A stretch of 64,000 nucleotides of DNA. Source: Tubiluchus corallicola (Eukaryota > Priapulida > Priapulimorpha > Priapulimorphida > Tubiluchidae). Shown one piece after another: positions 13,201 through 22,274 of this stretch. Positions within the stretch are counted from its first letter, which is position 1. Each line of letters starts with the position of its first letter. The DNA is taken from the NCBI GenBank assembly GCA_030141605.1, contig JAQGDQ010000147.1, positions 62,001 through 126,000 of the forward strand, given 5' to 3'. A model generated the notes under the pieces. That model had not been told where the DNA came from. It saw only the letters and a program-made list of their open reading frames with translations, and did not search any database. The translations under genes and the position numbers were made by a program.

Positions 13201-14001
13201 TCTTGAAAAATGTCCCCATTTGTTGCACTTAAAGCACTGTTCATTTTTCGCGGGACACTTATTTTTGAAGTGGCTATATCCGCAAGATTCACACACAGTC
13301 TTAGAATTTGGATTAGCCCTAGCACCGTAATGTTTTTTCTTTATGCTAGCAAGAGAACAATCTCCGTGGTCATCTTCTTTACTTGCCGTAAAAGCCGCTA
13401 TACCACCAATGTCTGACATTGCATTTCCGATATAATTTGATGAATGGGCCATAGCCATTTCTGTAGATTTGGCAGTTTTTAACACTTTGTCCAAATCCAG
13501 CTCTTCACAGTCTACTAGTATCTTCTGCCTAATCTCATTTGAAGCCAATCCAGATATGAAGGCAGATAGGATGGCTTCGTTTTTGTACTGCTCTGCACTA
13601 ACCGCATCAAACGAACACTCCTTAGCTAATTCTCTCAGAGTCTGCACGAATTTATCAATAGAATCACTTGACTTCTGCTTACAAGTCATCAATGCATGCC
13701 TAGCATAATGAATATTCTTTGGCTTTAAATAAACTTTTTTTAACGTGTCAACAGCGTCCTTGTAACTCTTGCATTCCGAAAATACTTTAAAAACTGAAGC
13801 AGATACGTAGTTCGTTAACAGTTCAAATTTCCTTCTATCTACTTCTTCCGCCACGGCTGCTACTTCATCCTCTTCTGCTTGTTTAGCCACTGCCCTTCCT
13901 TGAAAATTTTCGAATGTTTTCAACCAGTGCTGAAATTCTTCGTCAGCTGAGCTAGAATTCGGGTCCACACTTAGCCTCTCAGGTCGAAGATATTTGTCCA
14001 T
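10291..14001 (-). CDS. Gag-Pol polyprotein of the LTR retrotransposon
   Basis: The frame opens at 14037, but the first Met after the leader (ATG at 13999-14001, MDKYLRPERL) is the likely start: 1236 residues. Counted from it: Gag region about 1-230; zinc knuckles CX2CX3HX4C (C237, C240, H244, C249) and CX2CX4HX4C (C256, C259, H264, C269); aspartic protease LIDSGSS with D325; reverse transcriptase with VDLESAYHQ (D532) and YLDN (D596, N597), where most relatives have YxDD; RNase H with D738; integrase zinc HHCC (H866, H871, C900, C903); catalytic D931, D989, E1025. No chromodomain is visible; the tail is acidic, then basic. Gag and Pol are fused without frameshift or stop, so nothing visible sets their ratio. 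Apart from the Asn in YLDN, all expected catalytic residues are present. Confidence 0.93.
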   Translation of the reverse strand: MDKYLRPERLSVDPNSSSADEEFQHWLKTFENFQGRAVAKQAEEDEVAAVAEEVDRRKFELLTNYVSASVFKVFSECKSYKDAVDTLKKVYLKPKNIHYARHALMTCKQKSSDSIDKFVQTLRELAKECSFDAVSAEQYKNEAILSAFISGLASNEIRQKILVDCEELDLDKVLKTAKSTEMAMAHSSNYIGNAMSDIGGIAAFTASKEDDHGDCSLASIKKKHYGARANPNSKTVCESCGYSHFKNKCPAKNEQCFKCNKWGHFSRKCTEKTTASLVRKNKSDNYQSNWLTLATAHQQNGTPNSLTKATVKITIQQTELKALIDSGSSDSYINAEIVEQLGIPCDQTNDKVGMAVATSSFEVKSVCNVDMILQNRNYAVKLLVLRNLCADVILGHDFMSQHEKVTLHFGGGKEPLKVCGLMRAKISPAEPFQNLTDGIKPVATKSRRYDIEKTKFIELEVEKLLKDGRIEKSNSPWRAQVLVTTNENHRRRLVIDYSQTINRFTELDAYPAKRMSDLANTMAKYRFYSTVDLESAYHQIPLREQDRKYTAFEANGQLYQFTCLPFGITNGVSCFQRKMDEFIQDFGLKDTYAYLDNITLGGMTQQEHDENLQKLLEAAKRANLTLNEKKCVYSTETVKMLGYQISKGSIKPDPDRLKTLQDMPEPNSQKSLKRVLGLFAYYSQWISNFSAKIRPLNEANKFPLSSEAKHAFFQLKADIESAAIKDIEDDIPFVVETDASETAIAATLNQAGRPVAFYSRTLNRSERNHASVEKEAYAIVESLERWRHLLMGRHFTLVTDQRSVSFMFDQKQKSKVKNDKIQRWRVQLTGFSYDIRYRPGKNNEAPDALSRCATTFSDLNYLKTLHEALCHPGTTRLYHFVRTKNLPYTLDEIRKITFQCPACCKLKPRFMKPERATLIKAVRPMERLNIDFKGPLPSSTSNKYFLTVVDEYSRFPFAIPCADLSAQTVIQGLSQIFSLCGCAAYIHSDRGASFLSAEVREFLHSRGIATSRTTPYNPRGNGQCEKYNGIIWKSIQLALESKNLDIKAWEIVLPEALHAIRSLLCTSTNATPHELFFNFARRSASGGSVPSWLTSPGPVLLRRFVRTCKSDPLVDMVDLIEANPQYAHIRYRDGRESTVSIKDLAPCGKVDEGGRAVIDGENEEPQRKLVMEPVNSHNVVHTETVSNQDTLNTKMDGVFTSGKEEITEIAHDSEEIESVRRSSRANKGKMPARYCD

Positions 14002-14008
14002 CTTTTGT

Positions 14009-14024
14009 TTTAAATTGGAATAAA
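14009..14024 (-). other. Candidate primer-binding site, complementary to the element's own LTR
   Basis: Minus strand TTTATTCCAATTTAAA lies one base after the 5' LTR terminus (ATAACA, ending 14026) and seven bases before the gag-pol ATG. It is an exact 16-base reverse complement of 14069-14084 inside the LTR (and 9912-9927 in the 3' LTR). It does not end like the complement of a tRNA CCA end (no TGG at its start). This matches the self-priming layout known for Tf1. Confidence 0.65.
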
Positions 14025-14025
14025 T

Positions 14026-14187
14026 TGTTATAACCATAAATAAAAGAGAAAATGATTGGAATTATGGCTTTATTCCAATTTAAAGAGCAGCGCCATTCCA
14101 GTTACAAGTTAAGGTGCACTGGTTAAAAGAACACCAAACCAAAGTGTTGTAACAGGCATAGATATTAATTAGTTACTCAACATAACA
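14026..14187 (-). repeat. 5' LTR of the retrotransposon
   Basis: 162 bp, minus strand TGTTATGTTG...GGTTATAACA, with hexamer inverted termini TGTTAT/ATAACA. It matches the 3' LTR exactly over 160 bp. Very short for Ty3/gypsy. GGAATAAAGCC sits about 110 bases in, so the putative R region starts around there. Confidence 0.92.
14069..14084 (-). other. LTR segment complementary to the primer-binding site (putative self-primer)
   Basis: Minus strand TTTAAATTGGAATAAA, containing the AATAAA hexamer. If transcription starts just upstream of 14084, the RNA 5' end would fold back onto the primer-binding site with a 44-base loop, as in Tf1. I see only a weak TATA-like TTTTAA about 40 bases upstream. Confidence 0.5.
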
Positions 14188-16411
14188 CAGATTAAAATCA
14201 TGCATTACTTACCTACACCCGCCATTAAAAGCTGCACGTGAATAACCGTGTTTACATCACTGATGCGCAATCGCTCTCGCGCAGTGACGTGTGTGGCCCT
14301 TAACCTGTATTTTTAGTTTCCTCGCATAATTTATGATTATTAGGGTTGGTTGCAGCTACGGGAGTTTGTATCGTATCGCGGGTGGGCCTGGAACGAAACA
14401 GTTATTTATCATTAATTTTATTTATTACTGTAGTATTATTACTATTAGATTATAAAAAAAGTAAAGGTTTTTTCTTTATTTCGTAAATGCGGTGAAGATG
14501 AAAGTGTGTCACGTGCCTTTTAAGTTAGGCCCTGATAATGCATAAACTAGTACGAAATTCGTCACGTGACTACACACACAAACAAGATGGCGATACGCCC
14601 TGTATAGGCGTAGAACTGTGAATACAGCGTAATTATTGGTAATTATACCTAAATATATTATTAAATTACAATTAGATTAGCGGAAACATTCACTGATGAC
14701 GTAAGAATAATAGAATGATGACTTACGAGCCTAAAAACGAGTAATAACCTATAAAAAGCTAGGCGGTGCGAAAGTGTAATAGCGCCAATATAGTCTGTAG
14801 TGTTATATTGCACAAGAATACATTGGCCAACGAAAGACATTGTTCAAAGACATTTATAAGTTACTATAGCGTGATGATACTACATGAATTGCTTAAAACT
14901 ACAGTTTTGCTACAGGTTTATATCTTTTCAATTTGATAGCCGTTTGTTTACAAGTGTGTCTGTCCTCATTGTAATTTGCCATTAGAAGTTCTTGAGTTAA
15001 CTTTAAGTTAATTTAACAAGATAAGTGGCTGATTTGCTGTACTAGGTATTTTTGCCACCCTTTCTCTACACTTTTTTGTCTGTGTACTTAATATTTATGA
15101 AGTGGAACCTAATAAACTAAATCCTGATCTGAATATGGGATATGCTGGTATTCTATTAAATGTATACTACCACTTCCTTTCTAAAAAATATGACAAGCTA
15201 GACAGATTTTTTAAAGAAAAATGCTAGAGCAAGAATTATATCTGAATTACAAATTAACTGTGTGCAAATCGGCAACTACGTGGTAATTACTAGTTACAAG
15301 ATGCTGCTGTACTGTGTCCGAAACAAAACAAGCTGCTGGAAAAAGCAGAGATTACTAGCTTTTTTCAGGTTTCCTGATAACTAATCACAATAAGTTATCG
15401 TAATTAATTCTTAAATAGTTTGTCGAAAGTTTTTTATATCCGATTTAAGTAAATATGGTCTGTAAACATTATTATGGGCAAGGTTGTCATGGTCAAAACG
15501 TACACAGTAGTTAATTTTAGCGACTGCTTGTGGGATTGCTCTTATGTAAGCACTAAACATGGCATCTTTCGTGGTTTACAAATAAGAAATTTGTCTTGCT
15601 GTTGCATGCAATAGAAAGCGGAAACCTTATACACACTTAAAAGTAATTCAGGAATATAAAGCAAAATTTAGCGTTAGGTGTATTGAATCTGCTTTTTGAA
15701 TAAAGTTTGCCAGTTAAGCATGTCCCGTTTTTTTATGTTTCCCAATCCCAATATTAGACAATCGGGAATTACCTATGATCGGGCCCGATTGCTGATGGTA
15801 TGATCGGGATCGGCCATCCCTGCTGATATAGTCAGACTTTATTGTGTATGTAGCACGGTAATAAAAAATTATATACCATTATGACCTTGACCAAAGAGAA
15901 TGTAAATTCAACTATTGGTAAATAATTTATGTAGGGATTAATTCACATGGTAATCAGTATTGTTAATTTTAAGAAAAACGTAGCAGGATGTCTAATATAA
16001 ATCAAGAGTTACACAACTATTACAAAAAACACAGTTTGACAAAGAATTTTTTATTTTATATTTCCATTGTCATAGTAACTAGTTGCTAGTTCTTATGTTG
16101 TGAAAGTTTTTAATAGGCCTACCGCCATTAATGACAAAAGAAAAAAGATTTACATTCATCTATCTCTGATCTGGTTGGTTTTTTACTTGTAATGCAGTCT
16201 TTTGTTTTTTTGCCATTACTAGCACTCTAGCAGTACATATGGGATGAGACGAAGATTAAATTTCTGAAGCCGAATCAAACTTGATGTCAGATGTTTTCAT
16301 TGTGGATATGCTTGATTCGCTACAAAAATCAGTAAGCAAATAAAACGTCACTAAAAAGTGTCTGCAAGATCAATTACACAAATTTACATGATTTGTAAAT
16401 CACACTATATA
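14188..16411. other. Intergenic region upstream of the ABCA gene, possible promoter
   Basis: No coding gene. A less AT-rich patch with CG dinucleotides at about 14225-14310 and a YY1-like word AAGATGGCG at 14584-14592 could mark a promoter or 5' exon of the ABCA gene. Both are weak signals. Confidence 0.3.
15740..15822. mobile_element. Possible hAT element terminus
   Basis: The words GATCGGG/CGATTG recur several times and end at CGGCCATCCCTG. Subterminal repeats next to a CAGGGATGG-type inverted end are common in hAT elements. The opposite end was not found. Confidence 0.3.
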
Positions 16412-16433
16412 TGTGTGTGTGTGTGCGTGCGTG

Positions 16434-16526
<93 letters not shown>
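16412..16526. repeat. (GT)n microsatellite
   Basis: About 115 bp of GT dinucleotides with a few GTGC units near the left end. The overlapping frames on both strands (poly-Cys-Val, poly-His-Thr) are by-products of the repeat. Confidence 0.97.
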
Positions 16527-16528
<2 letters not shown>

Positions 16529-16609
16529 CATTTACTCCTTTGTGACTTTCTTTACTGTTTCCTTGTCTTTTAATTTTTAACTGCAATACTTTGCTGGCAA
16601 TTGAACGCA

Positions 16610-16830
16610 CATTCCAACTTTTCTTTGTCTAACTGTATTTGACTTGCTTATATCCTGCACTTTTTGGCCAAATTTATTGACACGTATTGCTTGATTTTCA
16701 AAAAAAGCGTTCTATAGTATTCTCTTCTGTGTAACATTATGAACATTTAAGGTCATATAAGTTTTTAAAATTTGCTTTAAAATTAACCATATTAAACAGA
16801 TAGCCAATAATTCCCTTCATTTCCCACATT
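16610..16830 (-). repeat. Dispersed repeat with coding trace, copy 2
   Basis: Counterpart of 3430-3700. Shared words include TTGCTTATATCCTGCA, GAACATTTAAGG and TTTTAAAATTTGCTTT. The minus-strand reading NMVNFKANFKNLY is interrupted soon after by stops. Confidence 0.5.
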
Positions 16831-17043
16831 TGCAGTTATATATTTTTCATTTGATATGCTTGAAAGTGTAATTAGAAAACAAGTGCTTTGTTTGAAAATT
16901 TTCTTTGGTTGGGTCATTGCTAGAACAAATTTGATCTTAGTGGCACTTAACGTTACTTGCATGCCTCAATACAAAAAAAATGATTAGATATTGCATTTTT
17001 TGGCAGCAACTGTCACTACTATTTTTTTGTTTGTTTGTTGTAG

Positions 17044-17150
17044 GCTGTGCAATTTTTTCAACTGACATTGGATATGATCAGGTTTCCTGTTCAGCAAAGA
17101 ATGTGGATAACTGGTACTAAGCTGATAATAGAATTGTAAACTTTAGTGCA
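17044..17150 (+). other. ABCA3: ABCA 5' UTR after a strong 3' splice acceptor
   Basis: A long pyrimidine run ending TTTGTTTGTTTGTTGTAG at 17043 is a consensus acceptor 107 bases before the ATG. Either a non-coding 5' exon lies upstream or this accepts a spliced leader. Confidence 0.5.
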
Positions 17151-20100
17151 ATGGGTCAATCAAGTTTTTGGCAACAATTAAAAGCCTTGTTGCACAGAAA
17201 TTTGCTCATAAAATGGCGATCCAAAGGTCAAACAGCTCAAGAAATCTTAACGCCTTTGTATTTTGTCGTCATTCTGATCGTTGTTGGGACATTTTCTGTA
17301 ACTGATGAAGAAGAGAAAATTCCTTCTTTTCCACAAGTAGATATATACAGTTCATTTCACTTTTTTCCTGGATACACAAGTTTTTATGGGGCAACACCAA
17401 ACTCATCACATGTTGCTGATTTTATGTCTGCCACAATGGAGGAATTAGGAAATGCTTTCAACATGACACAGCCACCAGAATACATGTTGTTTGAAAATGA
17501 AGAACTAATGGAAAGTTTTTATGAAATAAATGGTAGCTCTATGTCGCTTGCAGTGGTGTTTGGTGACAATGACCCACTAAAAGACTTGTCATACACAATT
17601 AGGCTTCCTGAAAAGTATATGTCCTTAGCAATAAATCTAAACAGCATGTACGGTTATCAAGGAAACTGTAGAAGGGTCAGCCCACCATATCCTATTCCCT
17701 TGTGTCTCGAAAACTACTATATATTTTCTGGTTTCGCTGTATTTCAGTCAGTCATCGATACTACATTTTTAAAGTTGAAAACAGGTAGGCAGAATTTAAC
17801 ACAAAAACTATACATTCGTCAGATGCCAAAGAGTTCACTTGTTCCTAATTTGGTTCTTCTGCAAACTCTGTCTTCTATTTATTTGGTTGCAGCATTTTCA
17901 CCTTTCGTATCATTTTTGTTGGTACTGCTTGTTTACGAAAAAGAGAAAAAAATAAAGGAGACCATGCGGATGATGGGAATGAGGGATTCTGTTTTTTGGA
18001 TATCGTGGGGATTGATCTACACTGCCATGGTCACCATTATCTGTCTGATTGTTGAAATTTTGGCAAAATTTTTGGGTCTATTTCCCGGTAGCAATTTCTT
18101 ACTGATGTTTTTGCTCTTTCTCTTTTACTGTTTGTCAATAATTACTTTTGGTTTCATGCTTACTCCATTTTTTTCTAAATCAAATACTGCGGGTGCTGTA
18201 GGAAGCTTTGCAACGGTCCTATTTTCAATGCTTTATTTTCTAGTAAAATATGTGCCAAACTTGAGCAGTGGTGTCATATGGTTGTTACGCATTCTGTCTC
18301 CTGTTGCTCTCGCGCTTGCAGTTGATGACACAGTTTTGTATGAAACTACTGCGGGTGGTATTAGTTGGGATAACTTTACTGAGGGATACTTTGGTAGCAG
18401 TATGTTGATGCTAATCATAGATACTTTCTTATACCTGTTGTTAGCAGCGTATTTAGATAACGTTGTCCCTGGTGAATTTGGCAGTCGATACCCTTTGTAC
18501 TATTGTTTCATGCCTTCTTATTGGTGTCCACCTGATCCATCGAATAAGGAACATTATGGACTGTTACAGGAAGATAGATCTATACACTGCATGAGCGATG
18601 GGAATAATGCCAAGGACATGGAGCCTATTTCTCAGGAATTCATTGGCAAAGAGGCAGTTAAAATATACAACATTACTAAAGTTTTCAAAGGAGCCGATGA
18701 TGAAGATATAAAAGCTGTGGATGATTTTTCTATCATATTTTACGAAAGCCAAATTACTGCTTTGCTTGGCCACAATGGAGCAGGTAAGACAACTCTTATT
18801 AATATATTGACAGGCATGATTCCACCCACAAGAGGTAAAGCCACCATTAATGGTTTAAATGTGTCAGAACCTACTGAGTTGAATGTCATTCGTACAATGA
18901 CAGGCGTTTGTCCTCAACATGATATACTTTTTGATCAACTGACCTGCAAGGAACATTTAATTGTCACTGCAAAGCTGAAAGGTGTGATCGCTGATCGAAT
19001 AGAGCCAGATGTAAATGCAATGCTGGAAGAACTGGATTTAGACGAAAAGGCTACAACAATAGCAAAGAAACTTAGTGGTGGTCAGAAAAGAAAGTTATCT
19101 CTTGCTATAGCACTTATTGGTGATCCAAAGATTGTGTTTTTGGATGAACCGACAAGCGGTTTGGATCCTTATTCTCGTCGAACAGTTTGGTCTCTTCTTC
19201 GTGAACGCAAGAAAGGAAAAATGATTTTGCTTACTACTCATTTCATGGATGAAGCCGATATTTTAGCAGATCGTAAAGCTATTATGTCTCTGGGGCGGCT
19301 AAGATGTGTTGGTTCTTCACTATTTCTAAAAAACAGGTTTGGAATCGGGTATCACTTATACTTGGTTATTAATTCAGAATGCGTGCCAGATTATGTAACA
19401 GCTGTAGTTATGGTGCACGTACCTACTGCACAGGTTGCTCGAATTCATGGAATGGAATTGTCCTATATTCTACCTCTAAAAAATGCTAGCAGTTTCTCAA
19501 AAATGTTTGCTGAGCTAGATGAAAAAAAGACTGAGCTGGGAGTTTGTAGTTATGGTATATCTATGACGACCTTGGAAGAAGTGTTTCTTAAACTTGGTGA
19601 AGGAGCAGATGAAATTATGGGAACAGAGGTAGAAGTTGCACAACATTTAGTTAAAAGACAGGCAAGTATGATGGGTGTTACTGACGAGAAGCGCAGTTGT
19701 TCTACACAGCGCCAGGTAAGCTGTCAGGTTGCACAGACGGCTAATAATGCTGAGATACTGCAGGTGACAGCTGGGCCACTCAGTTGTGGTACTTTGGTGT
19801 CTGAAGTGGAACAACATTCTCTGCAAGTTTCTCGCTGGCAACAATTTAAAACACTTCTTAGAGTACGTTGGCTAAATATACTGCGCAGCCCCAAGGCAGT
19901 AGTATTTCGAGTTGTACTTCCGGTGATACTGGTAATCATAAGCATGGTGTTTTTAGCAACTTATAAACCTCCAGAAACTAAGCAACCTGTCTTAGTTTTC
20001 TCTCACAACATGTACCCAGGTCCCTTGTTGTACATAAATTCGACTACAGGTGAATCATTAGATGACTTGGTTAACATTATTAGTTCATTAAATATTACCC

Positions 20101-22274
20101 CATCACTACTGTCCTCATATGATGACATCCTCTCTTTGCCAGGAGCTCATTATCTGGCAATGGATATTCGCTCATTTATGAGAGATGGAGAGGCAGTGGA
20201 TTGGGTGGCAATATACAATGACACCGGCATACACACTGTGCCAGTCCTATTCAACTTATTTGCAACATCACGTTTGTATGCTCTTACAGGCAATGAATCA
20301 TCAGTTATAACAACAAAAATAAATACGTGGAAATCGAAGGAATCCGAATTTACTTGGGACACGAATACATTTATAGCTGTGATGTTTTTGGGAACTGCTC
20401 TTTCTGTGGTGCCAGCAGGTTTTTCAGCTGAAATAGTAAGAGACCGTCAGATAAAATGCAGCAGTCAATTAAGGGTGTCAGGCATAGAGTTTGCAGTTTA
20501 CTGGGGCACATTTTTTGTCTCTCATATTATTCAGTGCTTAATACCATTTGTCCTGTGCTTGGCTGTAGTTTTAATATTTGACTTAGAACTTTTTAGTTCT
20601 GCAGGAGCTGTGCTCAGTATGATACTGCTAATCATACTTTGTCTGCCAGTCATTACTTTCAGTTCATATGCACTGTCATTTGTGTTCAATAATTACCAAA
20701 CTGCAGAAGGCATTGTAGCTTCACTTAATTATATGGCCGCTTACATTCCTTATATGGCTGTTGTTATGCCTGATATGTTTGGTGCAGAAAATGTTGCTTC
20801 AGCACTCCATATTGTCTTCTGTGTTATTGATCCATACTATTTATTACTTGGAGGCTTATATTATATCAGCAAAGTTCATGCAGTTGGGTTGATTTCAAAT
20901 CAATCATCTACAGTATCTAGTTACTTTAGTTGGAGCTCAAATATACCAGTTACGATGTTGGTTGCTGTAATAGACTTGTTTGCATTGGCACTACTAGTAA
21001 GGATTCTAGCTGTATTCAAGACTGGAGGAGACATAAGAGATGCTCTCTTTCTTGGCGGTAAACTTGCTGGAAAAAACAGGTCGTTTCCATTGAGCAATGC
21101 AGATAAGATAGACGACGAGGACAGTGATGTAAAGGAAGAGAGAGATAAAGTGGAACAGTATAATACTCCAAGTGATCCTGACAGTAATGAAAGTCAAGTT
21201 CCAGTTGTCATGGTGAGGAATTTGAGGAAAGAATACAATGGAGGTGGGTGCTGCAATACAAAGAAAAATATAAAAGTGGCAGTAAGAAACTTAAGTCTGG
21301 CCATAGATAGAGGAGAAGTGTTCGGCTTACTTGGTCCAAATGGTGCAGGAAAAACATCAACTCTAAATGTTATTACTGCTGAGGAAAGTCCCACAACTGG
21401 CAATGTAATGGTAACTGGTTATGACGTTACTTCATGTCTATCCGATGCTTTTCAAGCAATGGGTTACTGTCCACAACATAACGCACTCTGGCCAGATATT
21501 ACAGTTAGAGAACATCTGGAGAGCTATGCATCGATTCGTGGGATGAGCCCAGCCAATGTAAAAAGTGTAGCTAGTTATTTTTTGGATGCACTCAGTATTT
21601 CTGAGCATGCTGACAAGAGAGCTAAACAAATTTCAGGAGGCACTAAAAGAAAATTGAGCTTTGCTATGAGCATGCTAGGTGAACCAAAGATAGTATTGCT
21701 TGATGAACCATCTAGTGGCATGGATCCACAAGCTAAGCGTTTTCTATGGGACACGATTAGTGCCAGCTTTGTTGGCCAACGTGGTGCAATCCTCACGACT
21801 CATTCAATGGAAGAGGCTGATGCTTTATGCAGTAGAGTTGGTATTATGGTTGGGGGAGCTCTGAGATGTCTTGGTTCAACACAACATCTAAAAAACAAAT
21901 TTGGGGGAGGGTACTTACTTGAAATTAGAGGTAATTGGTCTGGCACAACATCTGATAGCCAAGAAAAAATGGATGAATTGCATGCATATATTGTGGAATT
22001 ATTTCCCATGGCTACTCGCAGAGAACATTTTGCTGAAAGGGCGACATACCATGTGCCTCAGAGTGATGTGAAATCACTTTCAAATGTTTTTGCAAACTTA
22101 GAGCAAGGTAAGGAAAGAGGTATTGCACAGTATAGCTTCAGCCAGTCAACACTTGAACAGGTATTCTTACAATTTGCAAAAATTCAAGAAGAAGAAGATT
22201 TCGATGACAATTTCTCTGTGATCAAGGATGACCAGCCAAAACACGTTTTCAGGTCCCTGTCATTGAATGTATGA
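17151..22274 (+). CDS. ABCA3: ABCA-subfamily full ABC transporter, ABCA3-like, single coding exon
   Basis: A 1707-residue frame, close to the length of vertebrate ABCA3 (about 1700). ABCA proteins use ATP to move lipids across or between membrane leaflets. Order: cytoplasmic start; TM1 (about 31-49); long lumenal loop with Asn-X-Ser/Thr sites; TM bundle (about 235-440); nucleotide-binding domain 1 with Walker A GHNGAGKTT (about 539), signature LSGGQKRK (about 641) and Walker B IVFLDEPTSGLDP (about 660); TM7 (about 925); second lumenal loop; TM bundle (about 1085-1300); nucleotide-binding domain 2 with GPNGAGKTS (about 1395), ISGGTKRK (about 1495) and IVLLDEPSSGMDP (about 1514). The second signature has Thr for Gln, otherwise canonical. 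The coding region has no intron, unlike every other host gene here. The ATG is the first Met before the conserved LKALLHRNLLIKWR start. Confidence 0.96.
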   Translation: MGQSSFWQQLKALLHRNLLIKWRSKGQTAQEILTPLYFVVILIVVGTFSVTDEEEKIPSFPQVDIYSSFHFFPGYTSFYGATPNSSHVADFMSATMEELGNAFNMTQPPEYMLFENEELMESFYEINGSSMSLAVVFGDNDPLKDLSYTIRLPEKYMSLAINLNSMYGYQGNCRRVSPPYPIPLCLENYYIFSGFAVFQSVIDTTFLKLKTGRQNLTQKLYIRQMPKSSLVPNLVLLQTLSSIYLVAAFSPFVSFLLVLLVYEKEKKIKETMRMMGMRDSVFWISWGLIYTAMVTIICLIVEILAKFLGLFPGSNFLLMFLLFLFYCLSIITFGFMLTPFFSKSNTAGAVGSFATVLFSMLYFLVKYVPNLSSGVIWLLRILSPVALALAVDDTVLYETTAGGISWDNFTEGYFGSSMLMLIIDTFLYLLLAAYLDNVVPGEFGSRYPLYYCFMPSYWCPPDPSNKEHYGLLQEDRSIHCMSDGNNAKDMEPISQEFIGKEAVKIYNITKVFKGADDEDIKAVDDFSIIFYESQITALLGHNGAGKTTLINILTGMIPPTRGKATINGLNVSEPTELNVIRTMTGVCPQHDILFDQLTCKEHLIVTAKLKGVIADRIEPDVNAMLEELDLDEKATTIAKKLSGGQKRKLSLAIALIGDPKIVFLDEPTSGLDPYSRRTVWSLLRERKKGKMILLTTHFMDEADILADRKAIMSLGRLRCVGSSLFLKNRFGIGYHLYLVINSECVPDYVTAVVMVHVPTAQVARIHGMELSYILPLKNASSFSKMFAELDEKKTELGVCSYGISMTTLEEVFLKLGEGADEIMGTEVEVAQHLVKRQASMMGVTDEKRSCSTQRQVSCQVAQTANNAEILQVTAGPLSCGTLVSEVEQHSLQVSRWQQFKTLLRVRWLNILRSPKAVVFRVVLPVILVIISMVFLATYKPPETKQPVLVFSHNMYPGPLLYINSTTGESLDDLVNIISSLNITPSLLSSYDDILSLPGAHYLAMDIRSFMRDGEAVDWVAIYNDTGIHTVPVLFNLFATSRLYALTGNESSVITTKINTWKSKESEFTWDTNTFIAVMFLGTALSVVPAGFSAEIVRDRQIKCSSQLRVSGIEFAVYWGTFFVSHIIQCLIPFVLCLAVVLIFDLELFSSAGAVLSMILLIILCLPVITFSSYALSFVFNNYQTAEGIVASLNYMAAYIPYMAVVMPDMFGAENVASALHIVFCVIDPYYLLLGGLYYISKVHAVGLISNQSSTVSSYFSWSSNIPVTMLVAVIDLFALALLVRILAVFKTGGDIRDALFLGGKLAGKNRSFPLSNADKIDDEDSDVKEERDKVEQYNTPSDPDSNESQVPVVMVRNLRKEYNGGGCCNTKKNIKVAVRNLSLAIDRGEVFGLLGPNGAGKTSTLNVITAEESPTTGNVMVTGYDVTSCLSDAFQAMGYCPQHNALWPDITVREHLESYASIRGMSPANVKSVASYFLDALSISEHADKRAKQISGGTKRKLSFAMSMLGEPKIVLLDEPSSGMDPQAKRFLWDTISASFVGQRGAILTTHSMEEADALCSRVGIMVGGALRCLGSTQHLKNKFGGGYLLEIRGNWSGTTSDSQEKMDELHAYIVELFPMATRREHFAERATYHVPQSDVKSLSNVFANLEQGKERGIAQYSFSQSTLEQVFLQFAKIQEEEDFDDNFSVIKDDQPKHVFRSLSLNV

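Larger units (their letters stand above)
9869..14187 (-). mobile_element. Ty3/gypsy-type LTR retrotransposon, full length, one gag-pol frame
   Basis: Direct repeats 9871-10030 and 14028-14187 are identical over 160 bp. On the minus strand the order is 5' LTR (TGTTAT...ATAACA), a 24-base leader, a 1236-codon gag-pol frame, about 260 bases of non-coding DNA, a polypurine tract and the 3' LTR. Protease, reverse transcriptase, RNase H and integrase motifs are in the Ty3/gypsy order. Identical LTRs and an open frame point to recent insertion. I find no clean 4-6 bp target duplication (14188 onward reads CAGAT; upstream of 9869 reads ACTTT), and the outermost two bases of the 3' LTR are not the expected CA. 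Confidence 0.93.

Noticed and set aside
14009-14030. Ordinary tRNA-primed binding site after the 5' LTR
   Set aside because: The sequence does not start with the TGG expected opposite a tRNA CCA end, while its match to the LTR is perfect over 16 bases. I cannot exclude an internal tRNA fragment without a search.
16358-16610. Frames of 71 and 78 codons over the GT repeat on both strands
   Set aside because: They consist of dinucleotide-repeat translation (Cys-Val, His-Thr) and have no other support.
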